Assembly (NCBI GenBank): GCA_017304685.1
Contig: JAFKLR010000003.1
Coordinates: 434,001-498,000 of the forward strand
DNA length: 64,000 bases
Direction: 5' to 3'
Source: Sphingobacteriia bacterium
Lineage (GTDB): Bacteria > Pseudomonadota > Alphaproteobacteria > Rickettsiales > 33-17
The position numbers and the translations under genes are program-made. Positions 7,712 through 16,722 of this stretch are shown one piece after another. The notes under the pieces were generated by a model. That model did no database searches and had not been told where the DNA came from. It saw only the letters and a program-made list of their open reading frames with translations. Numbering within the stretch: position 1 is the stretch's first letter; every line of letters starts with the position of its first letter.

Positions 7712-9733
7712 AGGTCCTTTAAATTCATTGGTATTGTTCTTTTTTGCAGTTTCAATATCTTGAAAAGATTTGTTATTCTTAGTAAAACTTTTATAATATT
7801 CATTCCATTCTTCCTCTGAAGAAAAATCTTCTCTACTAAGTAAAGGTTCTGTTTTTTCAACATCATAAGTAAGAGCAAGAGGTTGTTTATGATTCTTTAA
7901 AGAATCCAGGAATGATCGAGCATTCTCTTGACTAGCTTTATAAGCTTCATTTTGGTATTTTAAAGTTAATTTTGTAGTTAAAGAATTATAAGGCGAAGGA
8001 GAATAGAAATCCTTCATCATGTTAGTTGTAATATATGGATCTTGAGAATTTGTAAGATTATTAGGATCAGGGTCATAACTAAGGGCTAATTGAGGTTTAT
8101 TTATTTCTTCAGTTTTCTTAGGTCTTTTAGCTTTAATCTTCGCTTTAATATTTTGTCTTCTTTGTGCCTCATTAGCTATTAATTCGTTTACGTCCTGAGG
8201 ATTATTTACCATTACAGCTTCTTTTGAAGGCGTTACAACAATACGATCCACTTTATTATCAAACAGATAACTAAAGAAAGTTTGACCTTTAAATAATCTT
8301 TGATATTTTGCAAAGCTTTCAATGTATAGTTTAAACGGTTCAAACAATTTTTTATACCAAGGAATATTAGCATTTTTATCTCTTAAATATGCATAACTTA
8401 AGAAAATGTCAGGAATAACTTTAAGCGGTATAAACACACCAATAGCAGTAAGTATTGTAACTGGGTTTCCTGTCATAAAGAGGGCAATATTAGCTGCTAT
8501 GCTTGCAAAAGTTGCAATTAAAAGAGTTACAGTTTTTGCACGCTCAAAACCTTTATTTTCAGGTTTATTTTTATACCCCATTGTAGAAGCATAATGTTTA
8601 CTAATCGCAATATCAGTTGCATATTTAGTAATAAAATAAAAACCAAGAACTGATAATGGAGAAATACCAAGTCCAATATGCCATAATCCGCCTGAAATTC
8701 CTAAAGCAATTGCCGGATCTAACCATTTAAGTGCAGCTTTAGCGCTAGCCGCATTTGTATTAGTTTTACCAATATCAAAATTAGGAGTGACTTTATTACC
8801 CGTAAATTTTACATATGAAGCTTCATAGGCTTGATTAATTATAATATTATTCTCTTCATCACTATGGAGATTATCTTTATTTGTGCCTTTAAATGCATTG
8901 TATAATTTTACATTAGTAAGCTTAAGTTCTTTCTTTTTATTTTCAAGACGCATTAATTGATTTGCATGATCATTTCGTGCTTTTTCAATTGTAATATTAC
9001 CTATATTTTTTCCTAAACGTTCTTTTTTCGTTTGAATTAATACCGGACCACAGTCAATATGCTTTGTTTTACTTCTATCAAGTAAAGTGTTACCTGGATT
9101 TGAAACGAATGGGAAAGAGATATTATTATTAAATATTTCTTTTAATTTTTTATGAGCGTTATTATATAAAATGCTCATATCTTTTCCTTTTTCATCTTTA
9201 GTTTTTAAAGTAGGAGCAAAGTTATGGCATGTGATTATATAATTTTCTAAAGGATTATTTGCATCCAAATTTAAAGCATTGTCATTTTTTCTTTCTAATT
9301 CTATTAAAATAAAGTGATGATTTTTATTATCATCGCTCGGAACAATAAAAGGTAAAAGAATCTTTTTAGGTAAAAACCTTTTGTTACCTTTATTTAATTT
9401 AATTATTCCATTAAAAATATTATCAAATTGTTCTTTAAGTTCATCGGTAGTTTTTAAAATTTTATTTTTAACAAAAAAGTTTTCATCTATCTGCCCTAAA
9501 ATAATTCTATCAGATAAATCGTTACCAACATGACCTATAAGTTTTTTAAGTTTGTTATTTATACCGATTTTATGAAAGAAAAAAGGGGAGTCTTCATTTG
9601 GTTCAATAATATTATCTAATGCAACAACATTATTTTCATTGTTAATAAGGTCTTCAATTAATTCATTAATGTCATTATGGCCGTATGATTTACCCTTTAA
9701 ATTCTCATATCTTTTATTAGTTGCTTTGCTCAT
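7703..9733 (-). CDS. Membrane protein with a Ulp1/C48-like cysteine-protease signature
   Basis: 676 aa. Residues ~125-235 resemble the CE-clan (C48/Ulp1) protease core. A strand (ILLPFIVP) leads to a His pair (H139/H140) in NHHFILIELER, an acidic residue follows on the next strand (D157 in LNLDANNP), and a cysteine sits in the family-typical DCG context (C228 in HIDCGPVLI). CE-clan enzymes remove or add ubiquitin-like proteins and acetyl groups; bacterial members such as ChlaDub, XopD and RickCE are host-directed effectors. Residues ~335-445 hold several hydrophobic helices, followed by a ~230-residue Asn/Lys-rich tail. No signal peptide. Family assignment is by motif only. Convergent with xerC, six bases between the genes. 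Confidence 0.6.
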   Translation of the reverse strand: MSKATNKRYENLKGKSYGHNDINELIEDLINNENNVVALDNIIEPNEDSPFFFHKIGINNKLKKLIGHVGNDLSDRIILGQIDENFFVKNKILKTTDELKEQFDNIFNGIIKLNKGNKRFLPKKILLPFIVPSDDNKNHHFILIELERKNDNALNLDANNPLENYIITCHNFAPTLKTKDEKGKDMSILYNNAHKKLKEIFNNNISFPFVSNPGNTLLDRSKTKHIDCGPVLIQTKKERLGKNIGNITIEKARNDHANQLMRLENKKKELKLTNVKLYNAFKGTNKDNLHSDEENNIIINQAYEASYVKFTGNKVTPNFDIGKTNTNAASAKAALKWLDPAIALGISGGLWHIGLGISPLSVLGFYFITKYATDIAISKHYASTMGYKNKPENKGFERAKTVTLLIATFASIAANIALFMTGNPVTILTAIGVFIPLKVIPDIFLSYAYLRDKNANIPWYKKLFEPFKLYIESFAKYQRLFKGQTFFSYLFDNKVDRIVVTPSKEAVMVNNPQDVNELIANEAQRRQNIKAKIKAKRPKKTEEINKPQLALSYDPDPNNLTNSQDPYITTNMMKDFYSPSPYNSLTTKLTLKYQNEAYKASQENARSFLDSLKNHKQPLALTYDVEKTEPLLSREDFSSEEEWNEYYKSFTKNNKSFQDIETAKKNNTNEFKGPNK

Positions 9734-9995
9734 AATATCATCTTAAATAAAAGTTTATTCTTATATTATTATATAACATCTGTTAACAAATGTATAGAAA
9801 ATAGCTAATTAATTAACAAAAGGCTAAAAGGTTATTGTTTTTCAAACTTTTAACATAAAATTCATAAAAGATAAATTTTTTATTTATTACAACTAAGCTA
9901 TTGTTTTTAGAAAATAAAACAAATATTATATTTTTAAATTTATTGATATGTTCGTTATTCTGTAAACTAATATGAAACACTTATAGGCTTAAAAT

Positions 9996-11612
9996 ATGGA
10001 GTCAGTACTTCAATTATTTCGTAATATGTCACCTGCAAAAATTTTTGGTGTTGCTGCAGGAATTGTTGTGGTTATTGCTGGAATACTTTTTATGTTCTAT
10101 GGAATAACAACCAAAAACTTTAGTGTATTATATAGCAATTTAGATCTTAAAGACAGTAACGAGATAATTAAAGAATTAGATGCTCGTGGTATTCCCTACC
10201 AAATTAAGGGTAATGGAACACAAATTCAAGTGCCGGAAGAAAGTTTACTTCGTCTAAGAATGGAAATGGCTGAAAAAGGGCTTCCAAATAAAGGTTCCTT
10301 AGTTGGTTATGAAATTTTCGATAAATCTGAAGCCTTAGGGACTTCAAATTTTATGCAAAACGTAAATCTTATTAGAGCATTAGAAGGTGAATTAAGTAGA
10401 ACAATTTCTTCAATTGCTCAAATTGAAACAGCAAGAGTGCATTTAGTAATTCCTAAGAGAGAATTATTTACAAGAGAAGTACAAAAACCAAGTGCTTCGG
10501 TAATGGTTAAAATTAGAGGAAGTAATACTTTAACTAAAGAGCAAATTAATGCAATGGGTCATATGGTTGCATCAGCAGTGCCAGGTCTTGATATGAGTCA
10601 AGTTACAATAATTGATTCAAAAGGTAGGGCGCTAAAACTTGCAGCAAATGCTGATGAAGATGAGACAAGTGCAATAATTGCTCAATCAGAAGATTATAGA
10701 ATTAATTACGAAAAAAGAGTTAAACGAATCATTGAAGAATTAGTAGAGAAATCAGTAGGGGTAGGCCATGTTAATGCTGAAGTAAGTGCGGAAATTAATT
10801 TTGATAGAGTTGTTACTAATTCGGAAATATATGATCCAGAAGGGCAAGTTGTAAGGTCTGTTCAATCAATTCAAGAAAATGAAAATAGTAACGAAGGAAC
10901 AAACTATAATACAACCGTGCAAAATAATTTACCAAACACTGCAGAAACTAACGCTGCACCTGGTAGTAGTAGTAATGTTTCACGACTTGATGAAACCACA
11001 AATTATGAAATAACTAAAACTATAAAGAATCATATTAGTGAAACTGGTACCATTAAGCGTTTATCAATCGCTGTAATTGTTGACGGTACTTACGACATTG
11101 ATGAAAAAGCAGGAACTGTAAAATATCTTCCACGTTCAGAAGAAGAACTCAAAAAATTTGAAAGTTTAATCAAATCGGCTGTTGGTTTTGATGAAAAAAG
11201 AAATGATAAAATTGAAGTTGTAAATATGCAATTTGCAATTGATCTCGATCATTTGAAACCAAAAACATTTAAAGATTGGTTTAAGGAAGAATTTGCAGGT
11301 TTAATCCAAACTTTAGTCATAGCCTCTGTTGTTATTTTAGTAATTTTACTAGTAATTAAACCAGTAGCAATGAGAGCTTTTGAAATTACACGTGCAGAAC
11401 TTGATGAAATTAATAACATACAAAATGCAATTGATGACCCAAGTGCTATTAAAGTTGGTCAGGGTGAATTAAAAGAAGAAATTATCGAGATTCAAGAAGC
11501 CGACCTTATGCATAAAACTAGTACTACAAAAACAATTAATGAACTTGCAAGTAAATATCCTAAAGAAACATTATCAATTATTCGTAGATGGATTCAGGAG
11601 ACTAGCCAATGA
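9996..11612 (+). CDS. fliF: Flagellar MS-ring protein FliF
   Basis: 538 aa, close to the usual FliF length. FliF forms the inner-membrane MS ring on which the flagellar basal body is built. TM1 lies at about residues 16-37, then ring-building motifs (LYSNLDLKDSNEIIKELD; IRALEGELSRTI; ARVHLVIPKRELF; ASVMVKI). A disordered periplasmic linker rich in N, T and S (~300-330) follows, then TM2 near 435-456 and a C-terminal FliG-binding tail (ELASKYPKETLSIIRRWI). It is the first gene of a five-gene unit; its stop overlaps the fliG start by four bases (ATGA), implying translational coupling. Confidence 0.96.
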   Translation: MESVLQLFRNMSPAKIFGVAAGIVVVIAGILFMFYGITTKNFSVLYSNLDLKDSNEIIKELDARGIPYQIKGNGTQIQVPEESLLRLRMEMAEKGLPNKGSLVGYEIFDKSEALGTSNFMQNVNLIRALEGELSRTISSIAQIETARVHLVIPKRELFTREVQKPSASVMVKIRGSNTLTKEQINAMGHMVASAVPGLDMSQVTIIDSKGRALKLAANADEDETSAIIAQSEDYRINYEKRVKRIIEELVEKSVGVGHVNAEVSAEINFDRVVTNSEIYDPEGQVVRSVQSIQENENSNEGTNYNTTVQNNLPNTAETNAAPGSSSNVSRLDETTNYEITKTIKNHISETGTIKRLSIAVIVDGTYDIDEKAGTVKYLPRSEEELKKFESLIKSAVGFDEKRNDKIEVVNMQFAIDLDHLKPKTFKDWFKEEFAGLIQTLVIASVVILVILLVIKPVAMRAFEITRAELDEINNIQNAIDDPSAIKVGQGELKEEIIEIQEADLMHKTSTTKTINELASKYPKETLSIIRRWIQETSQ

Positions 11613-12613
11613 CGGATTCATTACTTACTGGCTCACAAAAAGCTGCAATAGTTCTTTTATCAATGTCGGAAGAAAATGCTACTAAAATATTTTCTTCAAT
11701 GTCAGAAGAGGAAATAAAAGCTGTTTCTTTTGCAATGACTACAATTGGTAGTATGAAGCAAGAAATGGTAGAAAAATTATTACTAGAGCTAAATACTGAA
11801 ATAACAAGTGACGTTTCTTTTATTGGTAATTTTGAAAATACTGAAAAATTATTAGAAAAAATCCTGGGCAAAGAAAAAGTTGCTGCAATAATGGAAGAAA
11901 TTACCGGCCCTGTCGGTAAAAATACATGGGATAAACTTTCAAATGTAAACGAAGATATATTAACCGCTTATTTAAGAAATGAGCATCCGCAAACTATTGC
12001 ATTGGTTGTTTCAAAGCTTACCGCTCCTCATGCTGCAAAAGTTTTAGGAATGCTACCAGAAGATACAAGTATTGAAGTAATGCTTAGAATGTTAAGTATG
12101 GATGCCGTTAAAAAGGAAATTCTTGATAACGTTGAAAGAACTTTAAGAATGGAATTCATAAGTACACTTTCTAAAACTCAAAAACAAGATAGTAACGCAA
12201 TGCTCGCAGAAATCTTCAATAACTTTGATAGAGTTAATGAAGCTAAATTTATGGGCATGTTAGAAGAAAAAGTTCCTGAATCGGCTGAAAAAATTAAAGC
12301 TCTTATGTTTACCTTCGATGATCTTACTAAAGTTACTCCACAAGGTATTCAAGTTATCTTACGTGTTATTGATAAATCGAAGCTTGCGGTTGCTTTAAAA
12401 GGTGGCTCTGATGCGGTTAAGCAATTATTTTTAAATAGTATGTCGCAACGTGCTGCTAAAATTCTTAATGAAGAAATGGCTGCTATGGGTCCTGTAAGAA
12501 TTAAAGACGTAGATGAAGCGCAGTCAGGAATTATTAAAATTGTTAAAGATCTTGCAGCTAAAGGTGATATCGTTATTGCCGATAGTAATGCGAAAGATGA
12601 GTTTATTTACTAA
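11609..12613 (+). CDS. fliG: Flagellar motor switch protein FliG
   Basis: 334 aa, the standard length. FliG forms the C-ring rim contacting the stator and sets torque direction. Visible are an N-terminal FliF-binding domain (SGSQKAAIVLLSMSEE-like start), the conserved middle-domain EHPQTIA motif (RNEHPQTIALVVSKL), and the charged C-terminal torque helix (SDAVKQLFLNSMSQRAA) ending in MGPVRIKDVDEAQ. The gene overlaps fliF by four bases. An intact FliG and FliF pair suggests a real basal body or related export structure rather than leftover fragments. Confidence 0.96.
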   Translation: MTDSLLTGSQKAAIVLLSMSEENATKIFSSMSEEEIKAVSFAMTTIGSMKQEMVEKLLLELNTEITSDVSFIGNFENTEKLLEKILGKEKVAAIMEEITGPVGKNTWDKLSNVNEDILTAYLRNEHPQTIALVVSKLTAPHAAKVLGMLPEDTSIEVMLRMLSMDAVKKEILDNVERTLRMEFISTLSKTQKQDSNAMLAEIFNNFDRVNEAKFMGMLEEKVPESAEKIKALMFTFDDLTKVTPQGIQVILRVIDKSKLAVALKGGSDAVKQLFLNSMSQRAAKILNEEMAAMGPVRIKDVDEAQSGIIKIVKDLAAKGDIVIADSNAKDEFIY

Positions 12614-12665
12614 TATAAGGCCAAGAGGTCTGTTTATTATAAAGTATTTGGGTGTTTTTTAATTT

Positions 12666-13433
12666 ATGGAAATAAAAAAGTTTATATTCCAACCATTAAT
12701 CGATGTAAATGATTTACAAAATGAAATTAAAGAAGCGATAGTATTTGATGAGAATATTGATCGTAAACTTGCATCCCTTGGTGAAAATACATTACCTCCC
12801 TTAAATGTTAAAAAAGCGGATGTAGCGCTTGAAGAACCTAAAAAAGAAGTTGCAATGCCAACTTTATTTGATGAAGAAACATTAAATGCAAAAGTTAAAG
12901 CCGCATTTGATGAGGGATATAATAAAGGGCTTAATGAAGGCATTACTAAAACAAAAAATGAACAAGATAAAACGCAACAAGAAGCTATTGATCAACAAAA
13001 AATAATTTTAAGCGGCATTTTGGACAAAATTGAAAGGTTGTCAATTGATGGACATGAAATTATAAATTCACTATTAATTGAAGACATGGTTGGGTTAACA
13101 AAGTTAATTGCAAGTAAAATAGGTAATGAAATACTTGAAAGCACATATGAAGAAAAAATAAAATCTGTTGTAAGTTATGTTTTATCAAATTTAGTTGAAA
13201 AAGATAGGTTAGAGATTTTTGTAAATGAAAAAAATATTGAACTTATAAAATCATTAATTAAAAAAGAAAATGGTAAATTACAGGTTGAAATTCTTGCTAA
13301 TAATGAAATTAACATTTATGATTGTGAAATAAAGTGGAGCCAAGGTTTTCTTAAGTTTAATCTAAAAGATAGACTGGATGAAATAGAGAAAGTTATTAAT
13401 CAACATTTATCAAGTGGCAGTAAAAGTGAATAA
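12666..13433 (+). CDS. fliH: Flagellar assembly protein FliH-like
   Basis: 255 aa. FliH binds and regulates the flagellar export ATPase FliI. The family is poorly conserved. Recognition rests on the position directly after fliG, an N-terminal low-complexity part, the glycine-spaced helix DEGYNKGLNEGITKTK (GxxxG-type repeats typical of FliH), and a C-terminal stator-like domain with a WSQGFLKF motif similar to FliH/HrpE. No fliI or fliN lies in the window, so the partner genes must be elsewhere. Its 3' end overlaps the response-regulator gene. Confidence 0.8.
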   Translation: MEIKKFIFQPLIDVNDLQNEIKEAIVFDENIDRKLASLGENTLPPLNVKKADVALEEPKKEVAMPTLFDEETLNAKVKAAFDEGYNKGLNEGITKTKNEQDKTQQEAIDQQKIILSGILDKIERLSIDGHEIINSLLIEDMVGLTKLIASKIGNEILESTYEEKIKSVVSYVLSNLVEKDRLEIFVNEKNIELIKSLIKKENGKLQVEILANNEINIYDCEIKWSQGFLKFNLKDRLDEIEKVINQHLSSGSKSE

Positions 13434-13809
13434 AGGTAAAATTCTAATTGTAGAAGATAATCAATTAAATCTAAAATTATTCCAAGATATATTAGTTATA
13501 AATAATTTTGAAGTAATAGCGATTGCTGATGGTTTTAAAGCTATGGAGCAAATCGATTTACATATGCCTGATTTAATATTAATGGATATCCAATTACACG
13601 GTATTTCTGGCCTTGATATTATAAAACAAATTAAACAGCGTGATGATTTAAAACATATCCCAGTAATTGCAATTACTGCATTTGCTATGAGTTATGATGA
13701 ACAAAATATCTTGTCATATGGTTGCGATTCTTATATTGCTAAACCAGTTATGATTGCGGATTTTTTAAATAAGATTAATGAATATTTTAAAGTTAAAGAA
13801 GGTAAGTAG
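13426..13809 (+). CDS. divK: Single-domain response regulator, DivK-like
   Basis: 127 aa from the GTG at 13426; a GTG at 13414 would add four residues, and no clear ribosome-binding site separates them. It is a stand-alone receiver domain with acidic pair E10/D11, phospho-acceptor D54 in LILMDIQL, the Thr in AITAFA and the Lys in YIAKPV. In Caulobacter DivK relays cell-cycle and polarity signals and is encoded directly before pleD, exactly as here: the stop overlaps the pleD GTG by one base. It overlaps the end of fliH by 8 bases, linking this pair to the flagellar operon. Confidence 0.9.
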   Translation: MNKGKILIVEDNQLNLKLFQDILVINNFEVIAIADGFKAMEQIDLHMPDLILMDIQLHGISGLDIIKQIKQRDDLKHIPVIAITAFAMSYDEQNILSYGCDSYIAKPVMIADFLNKINEYFKVKEGK

Positions 13810-15176
13810 TGTCAGGTACTGTACTCGTTGTTGATGATTTATTGCCTAATATTAAATTATTAGAAGCTAAACTTAACGCTGATTACTATATGGTACTTAC
13901 TGCTAAAAGTGGACGCGAAGCTTTAAGCGTTCTTGAAACTAATCAAGTTGATATAATTCTTCTTGATGTAATGATGCCTGAAATGGATGGCTTTGAAACT
14001 TGTAGAGCTATAAAAACTAATCCGAAATTTGCTAATATTCCTGTAATTATGGTAACGGCTTTAAGTGAAGTTGAAGATAGGGTGATGGGTTTGAAATCAG
14101 GAGCGGATGACTTTCTAACTAAGCCTATTAATGATGTTATATTAATGGCAAGAATTAAATCTTTGCTACGCCTTAAAGCAATTATTGATGAAATAAAAGT
14201 AAGAAGCGAGTCATTATCGCAATTTGGTATTGATAGCCAAATTATGCATTTAGATTTAAACGTATTAACAAATGCTAAAATCATTTTGATTGATGACGAC
14301 TTAGCGCAAGGTAACCTTATTCAAAAATATCTAACTGAAAACGGTGCTATTGTTGATTTACAAAAAGATCCTGGGGTTGTTATCGAGCAAATAAAGTCAT
14401 TTTTACCTGATGTTATAATCATAAATAGCCAACTTTTAAATACCGATAGTTTAAGATTATGTTCTCAAATGCGTAGTCAGAAAGAATTTAGAAATATACC
14501 TATATTATTATTAGTTGATGAAGATGAAATAAATATTTTAGTTAAAGGGCTAGATATTGGTGTTAATGATTACATTATGACTCCACTCGATCAAACCGAA
14601 CTTCTTACTCGTATAAATACTCAAGTTAAAAAGAAAAGATATCAAGATGATCTTGTAAATCAATTAAAAAACAATGCCAATTTAGTTGTAAAAGATGCGC
14701 TTACCGGAGTATTTAATAGAAGATATTTAGATATTTATGGTAAAAAAATCATTGAACAATGTACATCAACTCAAACAACTCTAGTTATTGGTGTAATTGA
14801 TATTGACCATTTTAAAAAAGTCAATGATACCTATGGCCATTTAGCAGGTGATGAAGTTATAAAGAAAATAGCTTCTTTACTTGTTGAAAATCTTAGAGTA
14901 ACAGACCTTGTAGTTAGATTTGGTGGAGAAGAATTTGTAATTATTCTAGCAAACATTAGTATGGAAGATGCAAATTCTGTTGCAGAAAGAGTGAGAAATT
15001 CAGTAGAAACCACCACTGTTATTTCTCCTAGTGATGGAAAAATTATAAATGTTACCGCAAGCTTTGGTTTAACAAAAGTGCAACAAGGTGATTATTTAGA
15101 ATTAGCTCTTGACCGCGCTGATCAAGCTTTATATAAAGCTAAGGAAAGCGGTAGAAATAGAGTGATTGTTCTTTAA
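13809..15176 (+). CDS. pleD: PleD-type diguanylate cyclase (REC-REC-GGDEF)
   Basis: 455 aa with PleD architecture. REC1 has acceptor D53 in IILLDVMMPEMDG. REC2 (about 155-270) has lost the acceptor (IIINSQLL), as expected for the adaptor domain. The C-terminal GGDEF domain has an intact active site, RFGGEEF. An RxxD inhibitory site (RVTD) sits five residues before GGEEF, so product inhibition by c-di-GMP is expected. It should make c-di-GMP from GTP on phosphorylation, controlling motility or the switch to attached growth. The GTG start has an AAGGTAAG site in the end of divK. Last gene of the flagellar unit. Confidence 0.95.
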   Translation: MSGTVLVVDDLLPNIKLLEAKLNADYYMVLTAKSGREALSVLETNQVDIILLDVMMPEMDGFETCRAIKTNPKFANIPVIMVTALSEVEDRVMGLKSGADDFLTKPINDVILMARIKSLLRLKAIIDEIKVRSESLSQFGIDSQIMHLDLNVLTNAKIILIDDDLAQGNLIQKYLTENGAIVDLQKDPGVVIEQIKSFLPDVIIINSQLLNTDSLRLCSQMRSQKEFRNIPILLLVDEDEINILVKGLDIGVNDYIMTPLDQTELLTRINTQVKKKRYQDDLVNQLKNNANLVVKDALTGVFNRRYLDIYGKKIIEQCTSTQTTLVIGVIDIDHFKKVNDTYGHLAGDEVIKKIASLLVENLRVTDLVVRFGGEEFVIILANISMEDANSVAERVRNSVETTTVISPSDGKIINVTASFGLTKVQQGDYLELALDRADQALYKAKESGRNRVIVL

Positions 15177-15280
15177 GGCGCCTTTTATATTAATCACGTA
15201 GAAAATTTATAATTATTTTAAAAATAAACTGTTAGCGGTTTGTTTATTCATACTTTTATATAATTTGAATGGGATAATCA

Positions 15281-15901
15281 ATGAAGCTTTCTTATAACTA
15301 TTCGACAGGGTATTATATTCTATGTATAAGCGATGGAAATGATTGTAAATTTATTGAATTGCTCTCAGGTAAGAAAAATCTAAAATTAAAAGTTGAAATA
15401 ATTGATTATGAATGTTCATCTTCAAATAAGAATAAAATATTTAATGATATAATTTATAATTTGATTAAATATAACGATGAAATAAAAGAATTAGATTTTA
15501 GTTGTTTAATAAACATATCTGATTCTCCATACAAAAATGAAAGATTAGAAATAATTAAACTTCTTTTAAGTAAATTAAAACAATTAGATACAGTTATTTT
15601 AACTAAGGTTATTACTAACGAATTTGACGTAATAGATATACTTTCTAGTGTTTATTTAAATAAAGCGAAAATTGGTAAAATTGTGTTTAACTATAATTGC
15701 CAAACCGAAAGAGTAAGTAAATATATACTTATATTAAATGAAAAAGGGTTTAAAATTAAGGCTTTTTTTTCACCAATTGATAATTACGCTGATTTTTATG
15801 TAAGTTTTAACTCTTCGTTACGCTCTAAACATGAAACCTTGGAAATGGATGCAAATAGTTCAGTTCTAAAAAATGAATGCCTTTCTAAAATTGCGTTATA
15901 A
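15281..15901 (+). CDS. Hypothetical protein, possibly leucine-rich-repeat-like
   Basis: 206 aa from an ATG at 15281. No signal peptide or membrane helix. The pattern IKELDFSCLINISDS ... LEIIKLLLSKLKQLDTVIL ... IGKIVFNYN alternates short strands and helices in a way reminiscent of ribonuclease-inhibitor/LRR folds, as in the better case at 31724-32689, but repeats are too irregular to be sure. Probably monocistronic, 100 bases after pleD. Function unknown. Confidence 0.6.
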   Translation: MKLSYNYSTGYYILCISDGNDCKFIELLSGKKNLKLKVEIIDYECSSSNKNKIFNDIIYNLIKYNDEIKELDFSCLINISDSPYKNERLEIIKLLLSKLKQLDTVILTKVITNEFDVIDILSSVYLNKAKIGKIVFNYNCQTERVSKYILILNEKGFKIKAFFSPIDNYADFYVSFNSSLRSKHETLEMDANSSVLKNECLSKIAL

Positions 15902-16050
15902 GATAATTAAGTAAGTGTTATCCATCAGAATATATTAACAATAATATAAATTTATACAACCTATTTACAAACATAAGAGTTATGTTATCATTAAAAGTTA
16001 AATAATGATTTATAATGTTTATAATTTTAACTCTAGGTTTGGTATAGTTA

Positions 16051-16629
16051 GTGAGAATTGAGTTCAGCAATTACAAAATTAACCCCGTAAGCTTTTATTT
16101 TGTTAGACATGGAGAAACTGATTGGAATGTTATTAAACGAATTACTGGACAAACGGATGTACCGCTTAATTCACAAGGATTAAAGCAAGCCCACAAGGTA
16201 GGAGAGATCTTACAAACATTAGAAATTAAAAGCATTTTTACAAGCACCTTACAAAGAGCAAAGCAAACAGCTGAGATTATTCAAACATATATAAATAGCC
16301 CCCTAGAGGAAAATCCAGGCTTAATGGACAGTAAGCTTGGAATAATTGAAGGAAATACAGATAGATCAAAATTATATGAATGGGAAAATGGTAAACAGCT
16401 TACAGATGCTGAATCATTAGATGATTTTAACCTCAGAATAACTAATACAATTAATGAAATTCTTTTGTCACCTGGTCCTATATTAGTAGTTTCTCACAGT
16501 GGTGTTTGGCGTCATTTAAATCAAATACTTAATGGATCAATTCCTCGCATACCTAATGCAACGCCAATATTATGTCGTCCATATTATTTAAAGCCAGATT
16601 ATTATATTTGGGAAACTATTCTTTTATAA
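16051..16629 (+). CDS. Histidine phosphatase (phosphoglycerate-mutase-like) family protein
   Basis: 192 aa. The phosphohistidine motif FYFVRHGETDWN (H20) is near the N-terminus, followed by the GQTDVPLNSQGLKQA segment, SIFTSTLQRAKQTAEII with the conserved Arg, and the second catalytic His in VVSHSGVWRHL. The Glu in the GIIEGN loop completes the family set. This superfamily includes cofactor-dependent phosphoglycerate mutase and many small-molecule phosphatases; at this length a phosphatase role is more likely. The only start before the motif is the GTG at 16051, with a weak ribosome-binding site. Substrate not predictable. Confidence 0.85.
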   Translation: MRIEFSNYKINPVSFYFVRHGETDWNVIKRITGQTDVPLNSQGLKQAHKVGEILQTLEIKSIFTSTLQRAKQTAEIIQTYINSPLEENPGLMDSKLGIIEGNTDRSKLYEWENGKQLTDAESLDDFNLRITNTINEILLSPGPILVVSHSGVWRHLNQILNGSIPRIPNATPILCRPYYLKPDYYIWETILL

Positions 16630-16657
16630 ACATATTTTAAACTGAATTGTATCTTAA

Positions 16658-16686
16658 TTGACAGTAAGTTTACTATTATATATGTT
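16658..16686 (+). promoter_or_regulatory. Sigma-70-type promoter upstream of the gene at 16723
   Basis: Perfect -35 box TTGACA (16658-16663), 17-base spacer, -10-like TATGTT (16681-16686). The -10 lies inside the left arm of a 12-bp inverted repeat (16680-16691 with 16699-16710), which could be an operator or a 5'-leader hairpin. Confidence 0.5.
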
Positions 16687-16722
16687 ATTAATTATATTTT
16701 AATAACATATTTGGATAGTAAA

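Noticed and set aside
7663-7878. 71-codon minus frame across the xerC end
   Set aside because: It overlaps the ends of two well-supported genes and has no start context.
15175-15184. AAGGCGCCTT palindrome after pleD as a terminator
   Set aside because: It has no room for a loop and only a short T run; not a convincing intrinsic terminator.
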